Assembly (NCBI GenBank): GCA_003644265.1
Contig: QNBX01000014.1
Location: forward strand, 1 to 47,101
Reading direction: 5' to 3'
From: Planctomycetota bacterium
Lineage (GTDB): Bacteria; Planctomycetota; B15-G4
Length of the DNA: 47,101 nt
Below are positions 24,063 through 32,482 of this stretch, piece after piece. The notes beneath the pieces are model-generated. The model was not told the origin of the DNA. It saw only the letters and a program-made list of their open reading frames with translations, and did not search any database. Every line of letters starts with the position of its first letter. Position 1 is the first letter of the stretch. The translations under genes were made by a program, and so were the position numbers.

Positions 24063-25781
24063 TCAGCCAGGCAGGCCCAGGGGCTCCAGCAGCGTCACCC
24101 GGGGGCACCAGCGGTCGTGGCCCGCGGCGGTCCAGACATCGCTCGGGAGCCGTGCGAGCACGGAGGGCCAGGCCGCCGAGCGCGACAGGTGTAGGCGTTG
24201 AGGTCCGGGCGCGGCGGCGTCGCCCAGATCGAGCCGCGCCGCCGGGTCCACCAGGGTCGGCGCGCCCGCAGCGGCCGCGGCCAGGGACGCCACCAGCAGG
24301 TCTTCGTGGCGGAGCGGAGCGCCGGCCAGGCAGGCGGGCACCAGCGTGGCGTCGAGGGCCAGGAGGTGGACTCCGGCGGCCGCCACCTCGCGCGGCGCCG
24401 CGGCCAGCAGGCCGGGGCCCAGGCTCTCCACCGCCGAGCCGGGCAACACGGGGCGGGCGCTGCCGTCGATGTCGAGGGCATAGCCCGCGTCCAGGCGCCG
24501 GCCGCCACGCACGCCACGCACGCCACGCACGCCACGCACGCCACGCACGCCACGCACGCCACGCACGCCTCCGCTCACGCCTCCGCTCACGCCTACGCCC
24601 GCGACGGCGCGCACGCCGGGTTGGGCCAGCCATGCCAGCAGGCGCAGCAGCGGCGCGGGCCCGGGCCGGGCGCGGGCGTCTACCAGCAGCAGCGTGCCCG
24701 CGCTGGGCTCGGGCCAACGGCCGCTCACGCGCGCGCGGATGCTCAGCCCGGGCAGCGGCGCTCGGCACCAGCGCGCGCGGGCCGCGGCCGGGCCATGTAA
24801 CACCAGGGTCAGCGGTACGTCCGCGCGCGCGGGCGTCGGATCCACGCGCAGCACGCCGGGAACCCGGGTCTGCTCCACGCTGCGCACGTCCAGGCCCCGC
24901 CGCTGGCAGGCGTCCTGCACCGCGCGCCGCCCCGCCTCGTAGGCCCAGGGCTTGGCCGTGGAGCTGGCGGCCACGCTGCCCGGCGCCCGGCGCCAGTGGT
25001 AGCCGAAGAACGCCAAATGCCGCGCGCGCGACGCCTGCTCCAGCCCACGCAGCAGCAGGTCGTGATCCTGGGCGCCGTCAAAGGCGCTGCGCAGGCCGCC
25101 CAGGCGCTCGAACAGCCCGGAGCGCACGCTCAGCAGGTGCGCGGCACAGTTGAAGCCCAAGGCCAACCACGGCGACGGCCCCGGCCGGAAGCTGGGCGCC
25201 ACCCGCTGACCGCGCTCATCGAGCATATCCTCGTCGGTGAAGGCCAGCTCCAGGCTCGGATCGTCGGCATAGGCCCGCGCCAACGCGCCCAGGGCCCCCT
25301 GGGCCAACACGTCATCGTGGTCCGCAAAGGCCAGCACCTCGCCCCCAGCCGCCGCCGCCGCCGCGTTGGTGGCCCCCGAGATGCCCAGGCCGCCCGCGGA
25401 CACCCGCAGCACGCGCGGGTCGCTCGCGGCCAATTCGTCGAGCAGCGCCAGCACAGCCGGATCGCGGCAGCCATCGTCCGCCAGCACCAGCTGGAGCGCC
25501 CGGTGGTCCTGGTCGAGCACCGATCGCGCCAGCTCCCGCAACAGCTCTGGGGCCGGATCCAGCACCGGTACCAGCACCGAAACCAGCAATTCGCAGGACG
25601 GCCCGCCGGGGGGACGACGGCCCTGGCGCCAGTTTTCGTAGGATTCAGCCGGGGGGTAGCGGGCATCTGTGACGAGCGCCCGCGTGCGCCCCAGCACAGC
25701 GAGCAGACCGTGACGGGATCCGTACAACAGACCGCGACGCAGCAGGGGCCCCAGCGGATGGAGGGAGCTCAAGCGTGACAC
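24063..25781 (-). CDS. Glycosyltransferase family 2 protein with repetitive linker
   Basis: A 572-residue protein. The GT-A domain starts at about residue 65 (LLVSVLVPVLDPAPELLRELARSVLDQD), with LVLADDGCRDP, FADHDDVL (the DxD-like nucleotide-sugar/metal site) and a later AQDHDLLLRGLEQ. The N-terminal YENWRQ segment is usual in this GT2 subfamily. Between ~397 and 420 lies a Gly-Val-Arg/Ser run encoded by 9- and 12-bp tandem repeats. It links the enzyme to a C-terminal Ala/Leu-rich region that may be a second, degenerate transferase-like domain. It probably adds a sugar to a surface glycan. The GTG start at 25781 lies only 2 bp from the ATG of the divergent GT4 gene, so the true start could be further in. 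The 261-bp gap before 24063 shows no gene. Confidence 0.82.
   Translation of the reverse strand: MSRLSSLHPLGPLLRRGLLYGSRHGLLAVLGRTRALVTDARYPPAESYENWRQGRRPPGGPSCELLVSVLVPVLDPAPELLRELARSVLDQDHRALQLVLADDGCRDPAVLALLDELAASDPRVLRVSAGGLGISGATNAAAAAAGGEVLAFADHDDVLAQGALGALARAYADDPSLELAFTDEDMLDERGQRVAPSFRPGPSPWLALGFNCAAHLLSVRSGLFERLGGLRSAFDGAQDHDLLLRGLEQASRARHLAFFGYHWRRAPGSVAASSTAKPWAYEAGRRAVQDACQRRGLDVRSVEQTRVPGVLRVDPTPARADVPLTLVLHGPAAARARWCRAPLPGLSIRARVSGRWPEPSAGTLLLVDARARPGPAPLLRLLAWLAQPGVRAVAGVGVSGGVSGGVRGVRGVRGVRGVRGVRGVRGGRRLDAGYALDIDGSARPVLPGSAVESLGPGLLAAAPREVAAAGVHLLALDATLVPACLAGAPLRHEDLLVASLAAAAAGAPTLVDPAARLDLGDAAAPGPQRLHLSRSAAWPSVLARLPSDVWTAAGHDRWCPRVTLLEPLGLPG
24504..24590 (-). repeat. Coding tandem repeat: seven 9-bp and two 12-bp units
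   Basis: Seven perfect copies of GCCACGCAC (24504-24566) are followed by two perfect copies of GCCTCCGCTCAC (24567-24590). They encode (Gly-Val-Arg)n and Gly-Gly-Val-Ser units in the GT2 gene. All unit changes keep the frame, so slippage would alter linker length without breaking the gene. Confidence 0.93.
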
Positions 25782-25783
25782 CG

Positions 25784-27007
25784 ATGCGCGTGCTTCACGT
25801 GGTGCCGCACCTCGACCGGGTCGGGGGCTACGAGCGCCAGGCCGCCACGCTGGCCCGTCACCAGCGCAGCCGGCACTCTGCGGACCCCATCCTACTCACC
25901 CACGGCGAGGGCTCGCGGCCCAGCTTTGAGCAGGGTCAGGAGGGCGAGGTGCACCGCCTGCGCAAGGGCCTGTTGCGGCACCACCCCGCGAGCTGGTGGC
26001 GCCAGCATGGGGAGCGCATCGACGTGGTGCACTGCCATGCCATGCACAAGCTGAGCGGGCAGGTGCTGGCCCTGGCCCACAACGCCGGCCTGCCCACGCT
26101 GGTCAAGGTGGCCACCGAGGATGACGTGGCCATGTTCGCGGACCCACGTGGCTGGGAGCGTTTGGTGGCCACGCGCGAGGACGACGTCGACGACGGCCTG
26201 CGCGGCGCACGCTGGCGCTTCATGGTCAAGAGCGCCTGGCGCCGGCTGCGACGCGCGCGCTCGTTCGTGGCGCTGCACGACGGCATCGCGGCTCAGCTCG
26301 AAGAGCACGGCCTGGGCTCGGTGCGCCTGCCCAACGGCGTGGACACCGACCACTTCCGCCCGCCCACAACCAGCCAGCGCGCCGCCGCGCGCGAGCGGCT
26401 GGGCCTGCCGGTCGATGCCTGCTGCTTGGCCTACGTGGGGCGCCTCGCGCCGCGCAAGCACGTGGTCGATCTGGTGCACGCCTTCCTGCGGCTGGCCAAC
26501 CGGGCCACGGGCCGCGTGTTCCTGCTACTGGCCGGCGACGGCCCGGAGCGCCCGGCGCTGGAGGCGCAGCTCACGTCATCCCCCTACGCGCGGCGCGTGC
26601 GCTGGATCGGCGAGGTGGCGGACGTGCGCCCGGTGCTGCACGCCGCCGACATCCTGGCCCACCCGTCGCGGCGCGAGGGCATGCCCAACGCGGTGCTCGA
26701 GGCCTGGGCCTGCGGTCTGCCCACGGTGCTCTCGGACATCCCGGCCCACCGGTCCATGATCGCGGGCCCGGGCGAGACCGTGGCCCTGCTGCACCCGCTG
26801 GGCGACGTGGCCAGCCTCTCGGCGCGCCTGGCGGGGTTGGCCGAGGCGCCGGCTCGCCGCGCGCTCCTGGGCGCCGCCGCCCGCCGCCGCGCGCTGAAGC
26901 TCCACGGCATCGAGCGCATCGAACGCGCCTACGACGAGCTGTATCACGAGCTCGTGAGCGGCGCGGCACGCCAACCAGCGACGAGCATGAGCGCCGGCGC
27001 GAGCTGA
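25784..27007 (+). CDS. Glycosyltransferase family 4 protein
   Basis: A 407-residue GT-B enzyme. The N-terminal domain starts MRVLHVVPHLDRVGGYERQ, the usual acceptor-side opening with a Gly-Gly loop. The C-terminal domain has AYVGRLAPRKHVVDLVHAF, FLLLAGDGPERPALE and the retaining-GT4 signature E-x7-E in HPSRREGMPNAVLEAWACG. It should transfer a sugar from a nucleotide donor to a lipid-linked or glycan acceptor at the inner membrane face. A GTG at 25775 is in frame, but ATG 25784 fits the first beta strand. It is the only transferase of the cluster on the plus strand and is divergent from the GT2 gene with 2 bp between start codons. Confidence 0.9.
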   Translation: MRVLHVVPHLDRVGGYERQAATLARHQRSRHSADPILLTHGEGSRPSFEQGQEGEVHRLRKGLLRHHPASWWRQHGERIDVVHCHAMHKLSGQVLALAHNAGLPTLVKVATEDDVAMFADPRGWERLVATREDDVDDGLRGARWRFMVKSAWRRLRRARSFVALHDGIAAQLEEHGLGSVRLPNGVDTDHFRPPTTSQRAAARERLGLPVDACCLAYVGRLAPRKHVVDLVHAFLRLANRATGRVFLLLAGDGPERPALEAQLTSSPYARRVRWIGEVADVRPVLHAADILAHPSRREGMPNAVLEAWACGLPTVLSDIPAHRSMIAGPGETVALLHPLGDVASLSARLAGLAEAPARRALLGAAARRRALKLHGIERIERAYDELYHELVSGAARQPATSMSAGAS

Positions 27008-27080
27008 GCCGCCCGCGCGGCGCCACGCCGCGTCAACTGCAGCGGGCCACCCGGCCGCAGCGTCAGCGCCACCTCGCGCA

Positions 27081-27184
27081 GCGGTCAGCCGTTAGCCGTT
27101 AGCCGTCAGCGGTCAGCCGTCAGCGGTCAGCCGTTGCGGTCAGCCGTTGCGGTCAGCCGTTGCCGTCAGCCGCCGTTGCCGTCC
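27081..27184. repeat. Heptanucleotide tandem repeat (GCSGTYA)n at a convergent gene junction
   Basis: About 14 units of GCGGTCA, GCCGTTA or GCCGTCA, with some 6-bp variants (GCCGTT), fill the gap between two convergent genes and run ~18 bp into the 3' end of the methyltransferase gene, where they encode its final DGNGG. Confidence 0.88.
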
Positions 27185-28863
27185 AACTGCTCGCCCACGC
27201 CGTGCCAGCGGGCGCGGTTGCCGCGCTCGAAGTGCTCGCGTGCGATCTCCCGGAAGCGCTCGAAGACCATGCGGTTCTGGGCCAGGGCGTCGCCGTAGGA
27301 GTCCTGGTGGTTGCCGAAGGCGTGGGCCACCGGCGGGTGCTCGGGTACGTCCGCCGGGCGCGTGCCGAAGCAGCGCGCCACGATGGTGATGGTGCCGCGG
27401 TCGCTGATGCTGGTGCCGGCCTGCACGCGCAGTGCGCCCAGGGTGGCCTGGTCCTCGCGCCCGTCCAGCGGCAGCACCAGCGATGCCACCACGTCGAGCT
27501 GCCCGTGGAAATCGACCCAGCTGAAGGGCGAGAGCATCTCCACGAACTCCTCGAGCTCGGGCACGTGCAGGTGGTACGGGTTTGCCTCACCGGCCAGCTC
27601 GGTCCAAAACTGCTCAAAGGCCTTGTTGGGCACGGAGACGAAGGCCACGCCGTCGGGCTTGAGGATGCGCTCGATCTCCTTGCACAGCTGGTACTGGCTC
27701 TCGACGTGTTCGAGCACCTCCAGCGCGACCACCACGTCGAAGCTGTCGTTCTCGAAGGGCAACACCAGGTCGAGGTCGTGCTGCACATAGGAGTGCCAGG
27801 CCGCGTCGCCGCGCGGATCGCCCTCACGCGCCAGCTCCAACGCCTCGGGGCGCTTGTCCACACCCATGACGTCGTCCGCGCCGGAGGCCAGCAGCTCGCG
27901 CGTGCCCAGGCCGGCGCCGCAGCCCAGGTCGAGCACGCGCTTGCCCTCGACCCAGGGCGCCACGAAGCCGTAGCGGCAGCGGCTGTGCGCCAGGGTCTGG
28001 GGGTTATCGGTCTCCTGCGGGTACTCGGTGTTGAGCCCGGCGCTACGCCGCAGCACGAAGCAGCCGCTGATGTTGCGCAGGGTCTCGCGGCTCATCTGCG
28101 CGAACTCCGGCGCGAGCCGCTGGGTGATGTCGTCCAGGTAGGCCTCGCCGGCCTGCATGTTGGCGTCGAACTCCACCACCTCGAAGCCCGCCTCCTGGAC
28201 CACCAGGCTCATGGCGTCGGGGCGCCAGCGGTTGCCGCACTCGCCGTGCACGTCCTTGAAGAGCTGGTGGAACTCGTCCTGCGGCAGGGTCATGTACTCG
28301 AGCGGATGGCTGAAGTCGCGATGATCGCGGAAGTCGACCTGATGCACGCCCAGCCCGCCCGCGCGCGTGATGCGCGCCAGGATCTCCCAGGCCCGCGGCA
28401 CGTCCTCGACGTGCTCGAAGACCGCGTTGGAGACCACCACGTCGTAGCAGCCGTCCGACAACTCCTCCAGGTCCTCGATGCCCAGGTGCAGACCCAGCAC
28501 GACCTCGGGCACGAACTCGCCGGCCTCCAGCAGGCGCAGGATCGGCTCGGGGTCCAGCTCGGGGCGCTCGTCCTTGAGGCGCTGGGCCAGGGCGCGCAGG
28601 AACGGGTCGTGGTAGTCCTTGTCGTAGGGCGACAGGTAGCGGTCGGCCACCGAGACCTTGGCGCCGTGACAGGCCAGCACCACGGCCGTGCCCAGCGAAA
28701 AGCCCGGACCCAGCTCTAGCACGTTCACGTTGAACAGGTGCCGGCGGCCCTGGGGCAACTTCTCCAGATAGAAGTCGGCGATCTGCAGGGCGTAGTCCAC
28801 GTCCCGCTCGATGGCCTCCGGGCTGGCGTCCTGCTTGCGGTAGTTGACGGGCGTGACGGTCAT
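27166..28863 (-). CDS. Tandem double SAM-dependent methyltransferase
   Basis: A 565-residue protein with two class I methyltransferase domains. Domain 1 has motif I VLELGPGFSLGTA near residue 50 and the post-motif DVVVSNAVFEHVEDV (~141-155). Domain 2 has VLDLGCGAGLGTRELL near 310 and DVVVALEVLEHVESQYQLCKEI. Both keep the Gly-rich SAM loop. The ATG overlaps the stop of the wzt-like gene by 4 bp, so the two are translationally coupled. In ABC-transporter O-antigen systems a methyltransferase can cap the chain and the Wzt C-terminal domain recognises the cap; the coupling suggests the same logic here, but the acceptor is unknown. The 3' end merges with a heptamer repeat. Confidence 0.87.
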   Translation of the reverse strand: MTVTPVNYRKQDASPEAIERDVDYALQIADFYLEKLPQGRRHLFNVNVLELGPGFSLGTAVVLACHGAKVSVADRYLSPYDKDYHDPFLRALAQRLKDERPELDPEPILRLLEAGEFVPEVVLGLHLGIEDLEELSDGCYDVVVSNAVFEHVEDVPRAWEILARITRAGGLGVHQVDFRDHRDFSHPLEYMTLPQDEFHQLFKDVHGECGNRWRPDAMSLVVQEAGFEVVEFDANMQAGEAYLDDITQRLAPEFAQMSRETLRNISGCFVLRRSAGLNTEYPQETDNPQTLAHSRCRYGFVAPWVEGKRVLDLGCGAGLGTRELLASGADDVMGVDKRPEALELAREGDPRGDAAWHSYVQHDLDLVLPFENDSFDVVVALEVLEHVESQYQLCKEIERILKPDGVAFVSVPNKAFEQFWTELAGEANPYHLHVPELEEFVEMLSPFSWVDFHGQLDVVASLVLPLDGREDQATLGALRVQAGTSISDRGTITIVARCFGTRPADVPEHPPVAHAFGNHQDSYGDALAQNRMVFERFREIAREHFERGNRARWHGVGEQLDGNGG

Positions 28864-30476
28864 GAAGTGCTCGTGGCGGGCCCCGTTGTGGCGGGCTCGC
28901 AGCTCGGGGGCGAAGGGGAGGTCGGTTCGGGCGCCGCGTCGGCGGCGGCGGGCGTGTTGTCGGCGGGTGCAGCGTGCTGAGGCTCAGCGCTCTCGGCGGC
29001 GGCAGGCAGGTCGCCCAGGAGGGTGGGCGCGGACCAGAGCGAGTGCGGCTCGTAGAACACGGTCTGGACGTGGTCGGGGCGCGAGACCGAGAACGCCAGG
29101 CAGCGCGCCTCGGACACGAACAGATCGTCGTCGGAGTAGTGTTCCACGCCCGGCGACACGCCGAACTTGAGCGTGTAGCGGCCGGCGCCCAGGCGCAGGC
29201 TGGGGAACACGACGTCCACGCTCAGCAGGCCGACCGCGAGGTCGATGCGCGCGCCGTTGGGGCGTCCGAGCCCGTCCAGCGAACACACGTTGGTGCTGGT
29301 GGCGACGTGATCGCCGCCCTCGTTCCAGATCATGAAGCCGATGTGCACGTCGCGCTTGACCACGCGGCTCTCCAGCACGAAGCGCACGCGGCAGGGGCGG
29401 CCGCAGACGATCTCGATGGCCGGCTGGCCCTGCTCGTCGAACAGCTTGGCCTCGCGCAGGCGCACCAGGTTCAGATGGCGCACGGCGGGCGCGCCGCTGA
29501 AGTCGAAGAGCTGCAGCACCCCGTCGTCGCCCACGATCTCGCCGCTGCCGTTCTGGGGCGCCATCTCCGGCGGGGCCGGCGCGAGGTCGGGGTCGAACAG
29601 CCCCGCCGCCAGGGGCCGGTCCTCGACGAAGGGCTGCTCCACGCCGCCGCTCAGGATGGGCGCGGCCTGGTCAGCCTGCGGCGCGGGCGTCTCGTCGCGC
29701 TTGAAGCCGCCGACCTCGCTCTGCGTCGAGACGGACACAAAGGCCCGGCCCTGGTCGGCCTCGTACAGCTTGCAGACCTCGAGCGGGTCGCCGTCGGCCA
29801 CCAGCTTGCCGTCGGCCAGGTAGACCACGCGGTGACAGATGCGCTCCAGGAAGTAGAGGTTGTGCGAGACGATCAGCGCCGTGGTGCCGTCGCCGCAGAG
29901 CCCCACGATGTGGTTGGTGCACTTGCGCACGAAGGAGGCGTCGCCGGTGGCCAGGGCCTCGTCGATGATCATGATCTCGACCGGCTTGCAGAAGGCCACC
30001 GAGTACATCAGGCGCGCCTTCATGCCCGAGCTGTAGGTGCGCAGCGGGCGGTCCATGACCCGCGCCAGCTCGCTGAACTCGATGATCCAGTCCATGCGCT
30101 CGGACAGGTCCTTGGCCGAGTAGCCCAGGCACAGCCCGCCCAGCAGGATGTTCTCGCGGCCGGTGCACTCCTCATGGAAGCCCGTACCCAGCTCGAGGAT
30201 GGCGCGCAGCTGACCCTCCACGTGGTAGCTGCCGGAGGTGTGGTCCACCGTGCCCGAGAGCACCTTGAGCAAGGTGCTCTTGCCCGCGCCGTTGGCGCCC
30301 ACGATGCCGACCCGCTCGCCGCGCCGCACCTCGAAGCTGATGTCCTCGAGCACGGGCAGGTCGGTGTGGTGCTTGCGCCCCGGGAAGATCTCCTTGAGCG
30401 CGTCGAAGGGCGAGGCGTACACGGGGTACGACTTGCCCAGGCCCTGCACGGAGATGGCGAGTTCGGAGGGACTCAT
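28860..30476 (-). CDS. wzt: Polysaccharide ABC transporter ATP-binding protein (Wzt-like) with C-terminal domain
   Basis: A 538-residue protein. The ATPase domain (residues ~5-250) has Walker A GANGAGKS (60-67), signature YSSGM (148-152), Walker B IMIIDE (168-173) and the switch His205 (IVSHN). Features of the polysaccharide-export subfamily are present (LELGTGFHEECTGRENI). After a linker (~255-345), residues ~350-490 form a Wzt-type beta-sandwich (VRHLNLVRLREAKLFDEQG, RVRFVLESRVVKRDVHIGFMIWNEGG), which in E. coli O8/O9a binds the modified chain end. The tail is Ala/Pro-rich. The ATG at 30476 overlaps the upstream GT4 stop (ATGA). Its presumed membrane partner (35763-36578) is 5 kb away. Confidence 0.93.
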   Translation of the reverse strand: MSPSELAISVQGLGKSYPVYASPFDALKEIFPGRKHHTDLPVLEDISFEVRRGERVGIVGANGAGKSTLLKVLSGTVDHTSGSYHVEGQLRAILELGTGFHEECTGRENILLGGLCLGYSAKDLSERMDWIIEFSELARVMDRPLRTYSSGMKARLMYSVAFCKPVEIMIIDEALATGDASFVRKCTNHIVGLCGDGTTALIVSHNLYFLERICHRVVYLADGKLVADGDPLEVCKLYEADQGRAFVSVSTQSEVGGFKRDETPAPQADQAAPILSGGVEQPFVEDRPLAAGLFDPDLAPAPPEMAPQNGSGEIVGDDGVLQLFDFSGAPAVRHLNLVRLREAKLFDEQGQPAIEIVCGRPCRVRFVLESRVVKRDVHIGFMIWNEGGDHVATSTNVCSLDGLGRPNGARIDLAVGLLSVDVVFPSLRLGAGRYTLKFGVSPGVEHYSDDDLFVSEARCLAFSVSRPDHVQTVFYEPHSLWSAPTLLGDLPAAAESAEPQHAAPADNTPAAADAAPEPTSPSPPSCEPATTGPATSTS

Positions 30477-32482
30477 GGGCCTGCGGCTCCTGCCAGGTGG
30501 TCGTCGCGCGTGTCGTGCTGGCCGGGCGCCGATCCGGGTGCCGAGTCCGTCGCGCGCGCCGCGTGGTGCTGCGTCCCGGCGAAGGGCCTGTTGCCGGCGT
30601 GACCGCTGCCGGCGTGACCGCTGCTGGCGGCACGGACAACCACTTCGTCGCCCTCCTGTACCTCCGGCGGCACCGGGCCGATCAGGGACTCGTAGTAAGA
30701 GACCTGCGTCGAGACCATGCGCGACACGCTGAAGCGCTCGCGCACGAAGGCCCGTCCGGCGCGGGCCATCTCGTGGCGCAGCACGTCGTCGCTGAGCAGC
30801 CGCACCACGCCCGCGGTCAGGGCCTCGACGTCCTCCACGCCGCAGAGCACGCCGGTGGCGTCGTGCACCAGCGCGTCGGGCGTGCCGCCGGCCGCCGTGG
30901 CCACGGGCGGGCAGCCGGCCCACTGCGCCTCCAGGATCACGTTGGGCGTGCCCTCGACCTTGCTGGTGAGCAGCTTGATGTCGGCCGCCGCCAGGATGGC
31001 GGGCACGTCTTTGCGCTGGCCGAGCAGCGTGACCACGCGCTGCAGGCCCCGGGCGGCGATGCGCTTCTCGATCTCGGGCCGCAGCTCACCCACGCCGACG
31101 ATGGCGGCGTGCAGGTCCGGCAGCTGCTGGCGCGCGCGCTCGATCACGTCCAGCCAGAGCAGCGGCTGCTTCTCCTGCGCCAGGCGGAACACACCCACCA
31201 CCAGCGGCTGGCCCGGCTGCAGCGCGAGCTCGCTGCGCACGGCCGCCACGTCGTCGGGCTCGGGGTCGGTCATGGCCGCCAGGTCGACGCCGTTGTAGAT
31301 CACCTCGAAGCGCTCCAGCGGCATGTCGAGCCAGCGCGCGTAGTCGGCGGCGCCCTGGGTCGAGTTGGCCAACAGGTGCATCTGCGGCAGGCGACACAGG
31401 GTGTCGTACCAGGAGTCCATCCAGGTCTGATAGAAGGCCGGGAAGTAGGTCGGGTTCACGTTCCTGGTGCTGAGCACGACGTGCGGCGCGCCCACCATGG
31501 CGCCCGCGGCGGCGCCGATGATGTTGGGGTAGTCGAGCCAGCAGTGCAGCACGTCGGGCGGCTCGGCCAGCAGCTCGCCGGCCAGGTCGAGCACCGGGTT
31601 GCGGATGACCTCGGGCAGCGAGCCGGCCAGGTCGGGATGGATGGCGAGGTCGCGCAGCTTGTCGCGCACACCGGGCGCCAGCCGGCCGCCGGCCACGCCG
31701 AAGCGGATGCCGGCCCGGCGCAGGTCGTCGCAATAGTGCGCGTTCTCGTCGGACATGGGATAGGTGGTCAGCACACGCACGCGGTGGCCGAGGCGCCCCA
31801 GGCCGATGGCCAGGTTGACGCACTGCCGCTCGGCGCCGCCCGAGTTGAGCTGGCCGATGTACAGCGTGACCGTGAGCTGCCGGCCGGCGCGCGGGCGACG
31901 GCGCAGACCCACCCGCGCCAGATGCTGGTCCCACTCGCGCTGACCCAGGAAGCTCTGGGAGTTCCTGTGCTTGAGCGCCAGATAGGCCCGGGCACGCAGC
32001 ATGCGGCGGCGGTACCAGCTGCCGAAGCGCGAGCGCCCGATGTAGCGTTCAAGCCGCGCCCAGGGCTTGCGCAGCACGGCCGCGCGTGTCGAGGTCACCA
32101 GCCAGCCGTCCAACGTGCGCCAGGCCACGCGCGACACGCCGGCCCGGGCCAGATCGGCCAGGATGCGCCCGGAGGTGCCCTCGATGCCGTCCAGCAGCAC
32201 CGCCGCGCCGAAGCCCTGGGCGGCGGTCAGGCGCGCGGCCGCCGACAAGCGCGGCGGCGGACCCAGCTCGAAAGGCGCGTAGCGCACGCCGTCGCGCGGC
32301 GCGGGCAGCTCGCCCGGAGGCGTGATCACCAGCACCTGCGCGGCCGAACGCACGTGGCGCCGCACCTCGCCCGGCGCGGGGTGGCCGGCGCTGAGCACGA
32401 CCCAGCCGGTGTCCTTGGGCAGCGCGGGCTCATCCCCCACGCCCGGCAGCAGGGACCACACGGCCTCGGCGTAGCAGCCCAT
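30473..32482 (-). CDS. Glycosyltransferase family 4 protein with N-terminal extension
   Basis: A 669-residue protein. Residues ~1-210 are an extension with a nucleotide-binding-like look (WVVLSAGHPAPGEV, AQVLVITPPGE) and no family I can name. The GT-B enzyme follows: LTVTLYIGQLNSGGAERQCVNLAIGL opens the N-domain, and the C-domain has VVGVFRLAQEKQPLLWLDV, AAIVGVGELRPEIEKR and the E-x7-E signature in SKVEGTPNVILEAQWAGCP. The C-terminal ~60 residues are low-complexity, with repeated SGHAG. The ATG at 32482 shares one base with the asnB stop (TGATG) and the stop overlaps wzt by 4 bp, so all these genes are coupled. It probably builds the glycan exported by the ABC transporter. Confidence 0.87.
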   Translation of the reverse strand: MGCYAEAVWSLLPGVGDEPALPKDTGWVVLSAGHPAPGEVRRHVRSAAQVLVITPPGELPAPRDGVRYAPFELGPPPRLSAAARLTAAQGFGAAVLLDGIEGTSGRILADLARAGVSRVAWRTLDGWLVTSTRAAVLRKPWARLERYIGRSRFGSWYRRRMLRARAYLALKHRNSQSFLGQREWDQHLARVGLRRRPRAGRQLTVTLYIGQLNSGGAERQCVNLAIGLGRLGHRVRVLTTYPMSDENAHYCDDLRRAGIRFGVAGGRLAPGVRDKLRDLAIHPDLAGSLPEVIRNPVLDLAGELLAEPPDVLHCWLDYPNIIGAAAGAMVGAPHVVLSTRNVNPTYFPAFYQTWMDSWYDTLCRLPQMHLLANSTQGAADYARWLDMPLERFEVIYNGVDLAAMTDPEPDDVAAVRSELALQPGQPLVVGVFRLAQEKQPLLWLDVIERARQQLPDLHAAIVGVGELRPEIEKRIAARGLQRVVTLLGQRKDVPAILAAADIKLLTSKVEGTPNVILEAQWAGCPPVATAAGGTPDALVHDATGVLCGVEDVEALTAGVVRLLSDDVLRHEMARAGRAFVRERFSVSRMVSTQVSYYESLIGPVPPEVQEGDEVVVRAASSGHAGSGHAGNRPFAGTQHHAARATDSAPGSAPGQHDTRDDHLAGAAGP

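Noticed and set aside
23875..24768. Arg/Ala-rich gene on the minus strand overlapping the GT2 gene
   Set aside because: It is a frame-shifted shadow of the GT2 coding sequence, with repetitive Arg content caused by GC-rich repeats.
27081..27184. Iterons of a replication origin
   Set aside because: The heptamers are too short, irregular in phase and lie at a convergent gene end without dnaA or rep genes.
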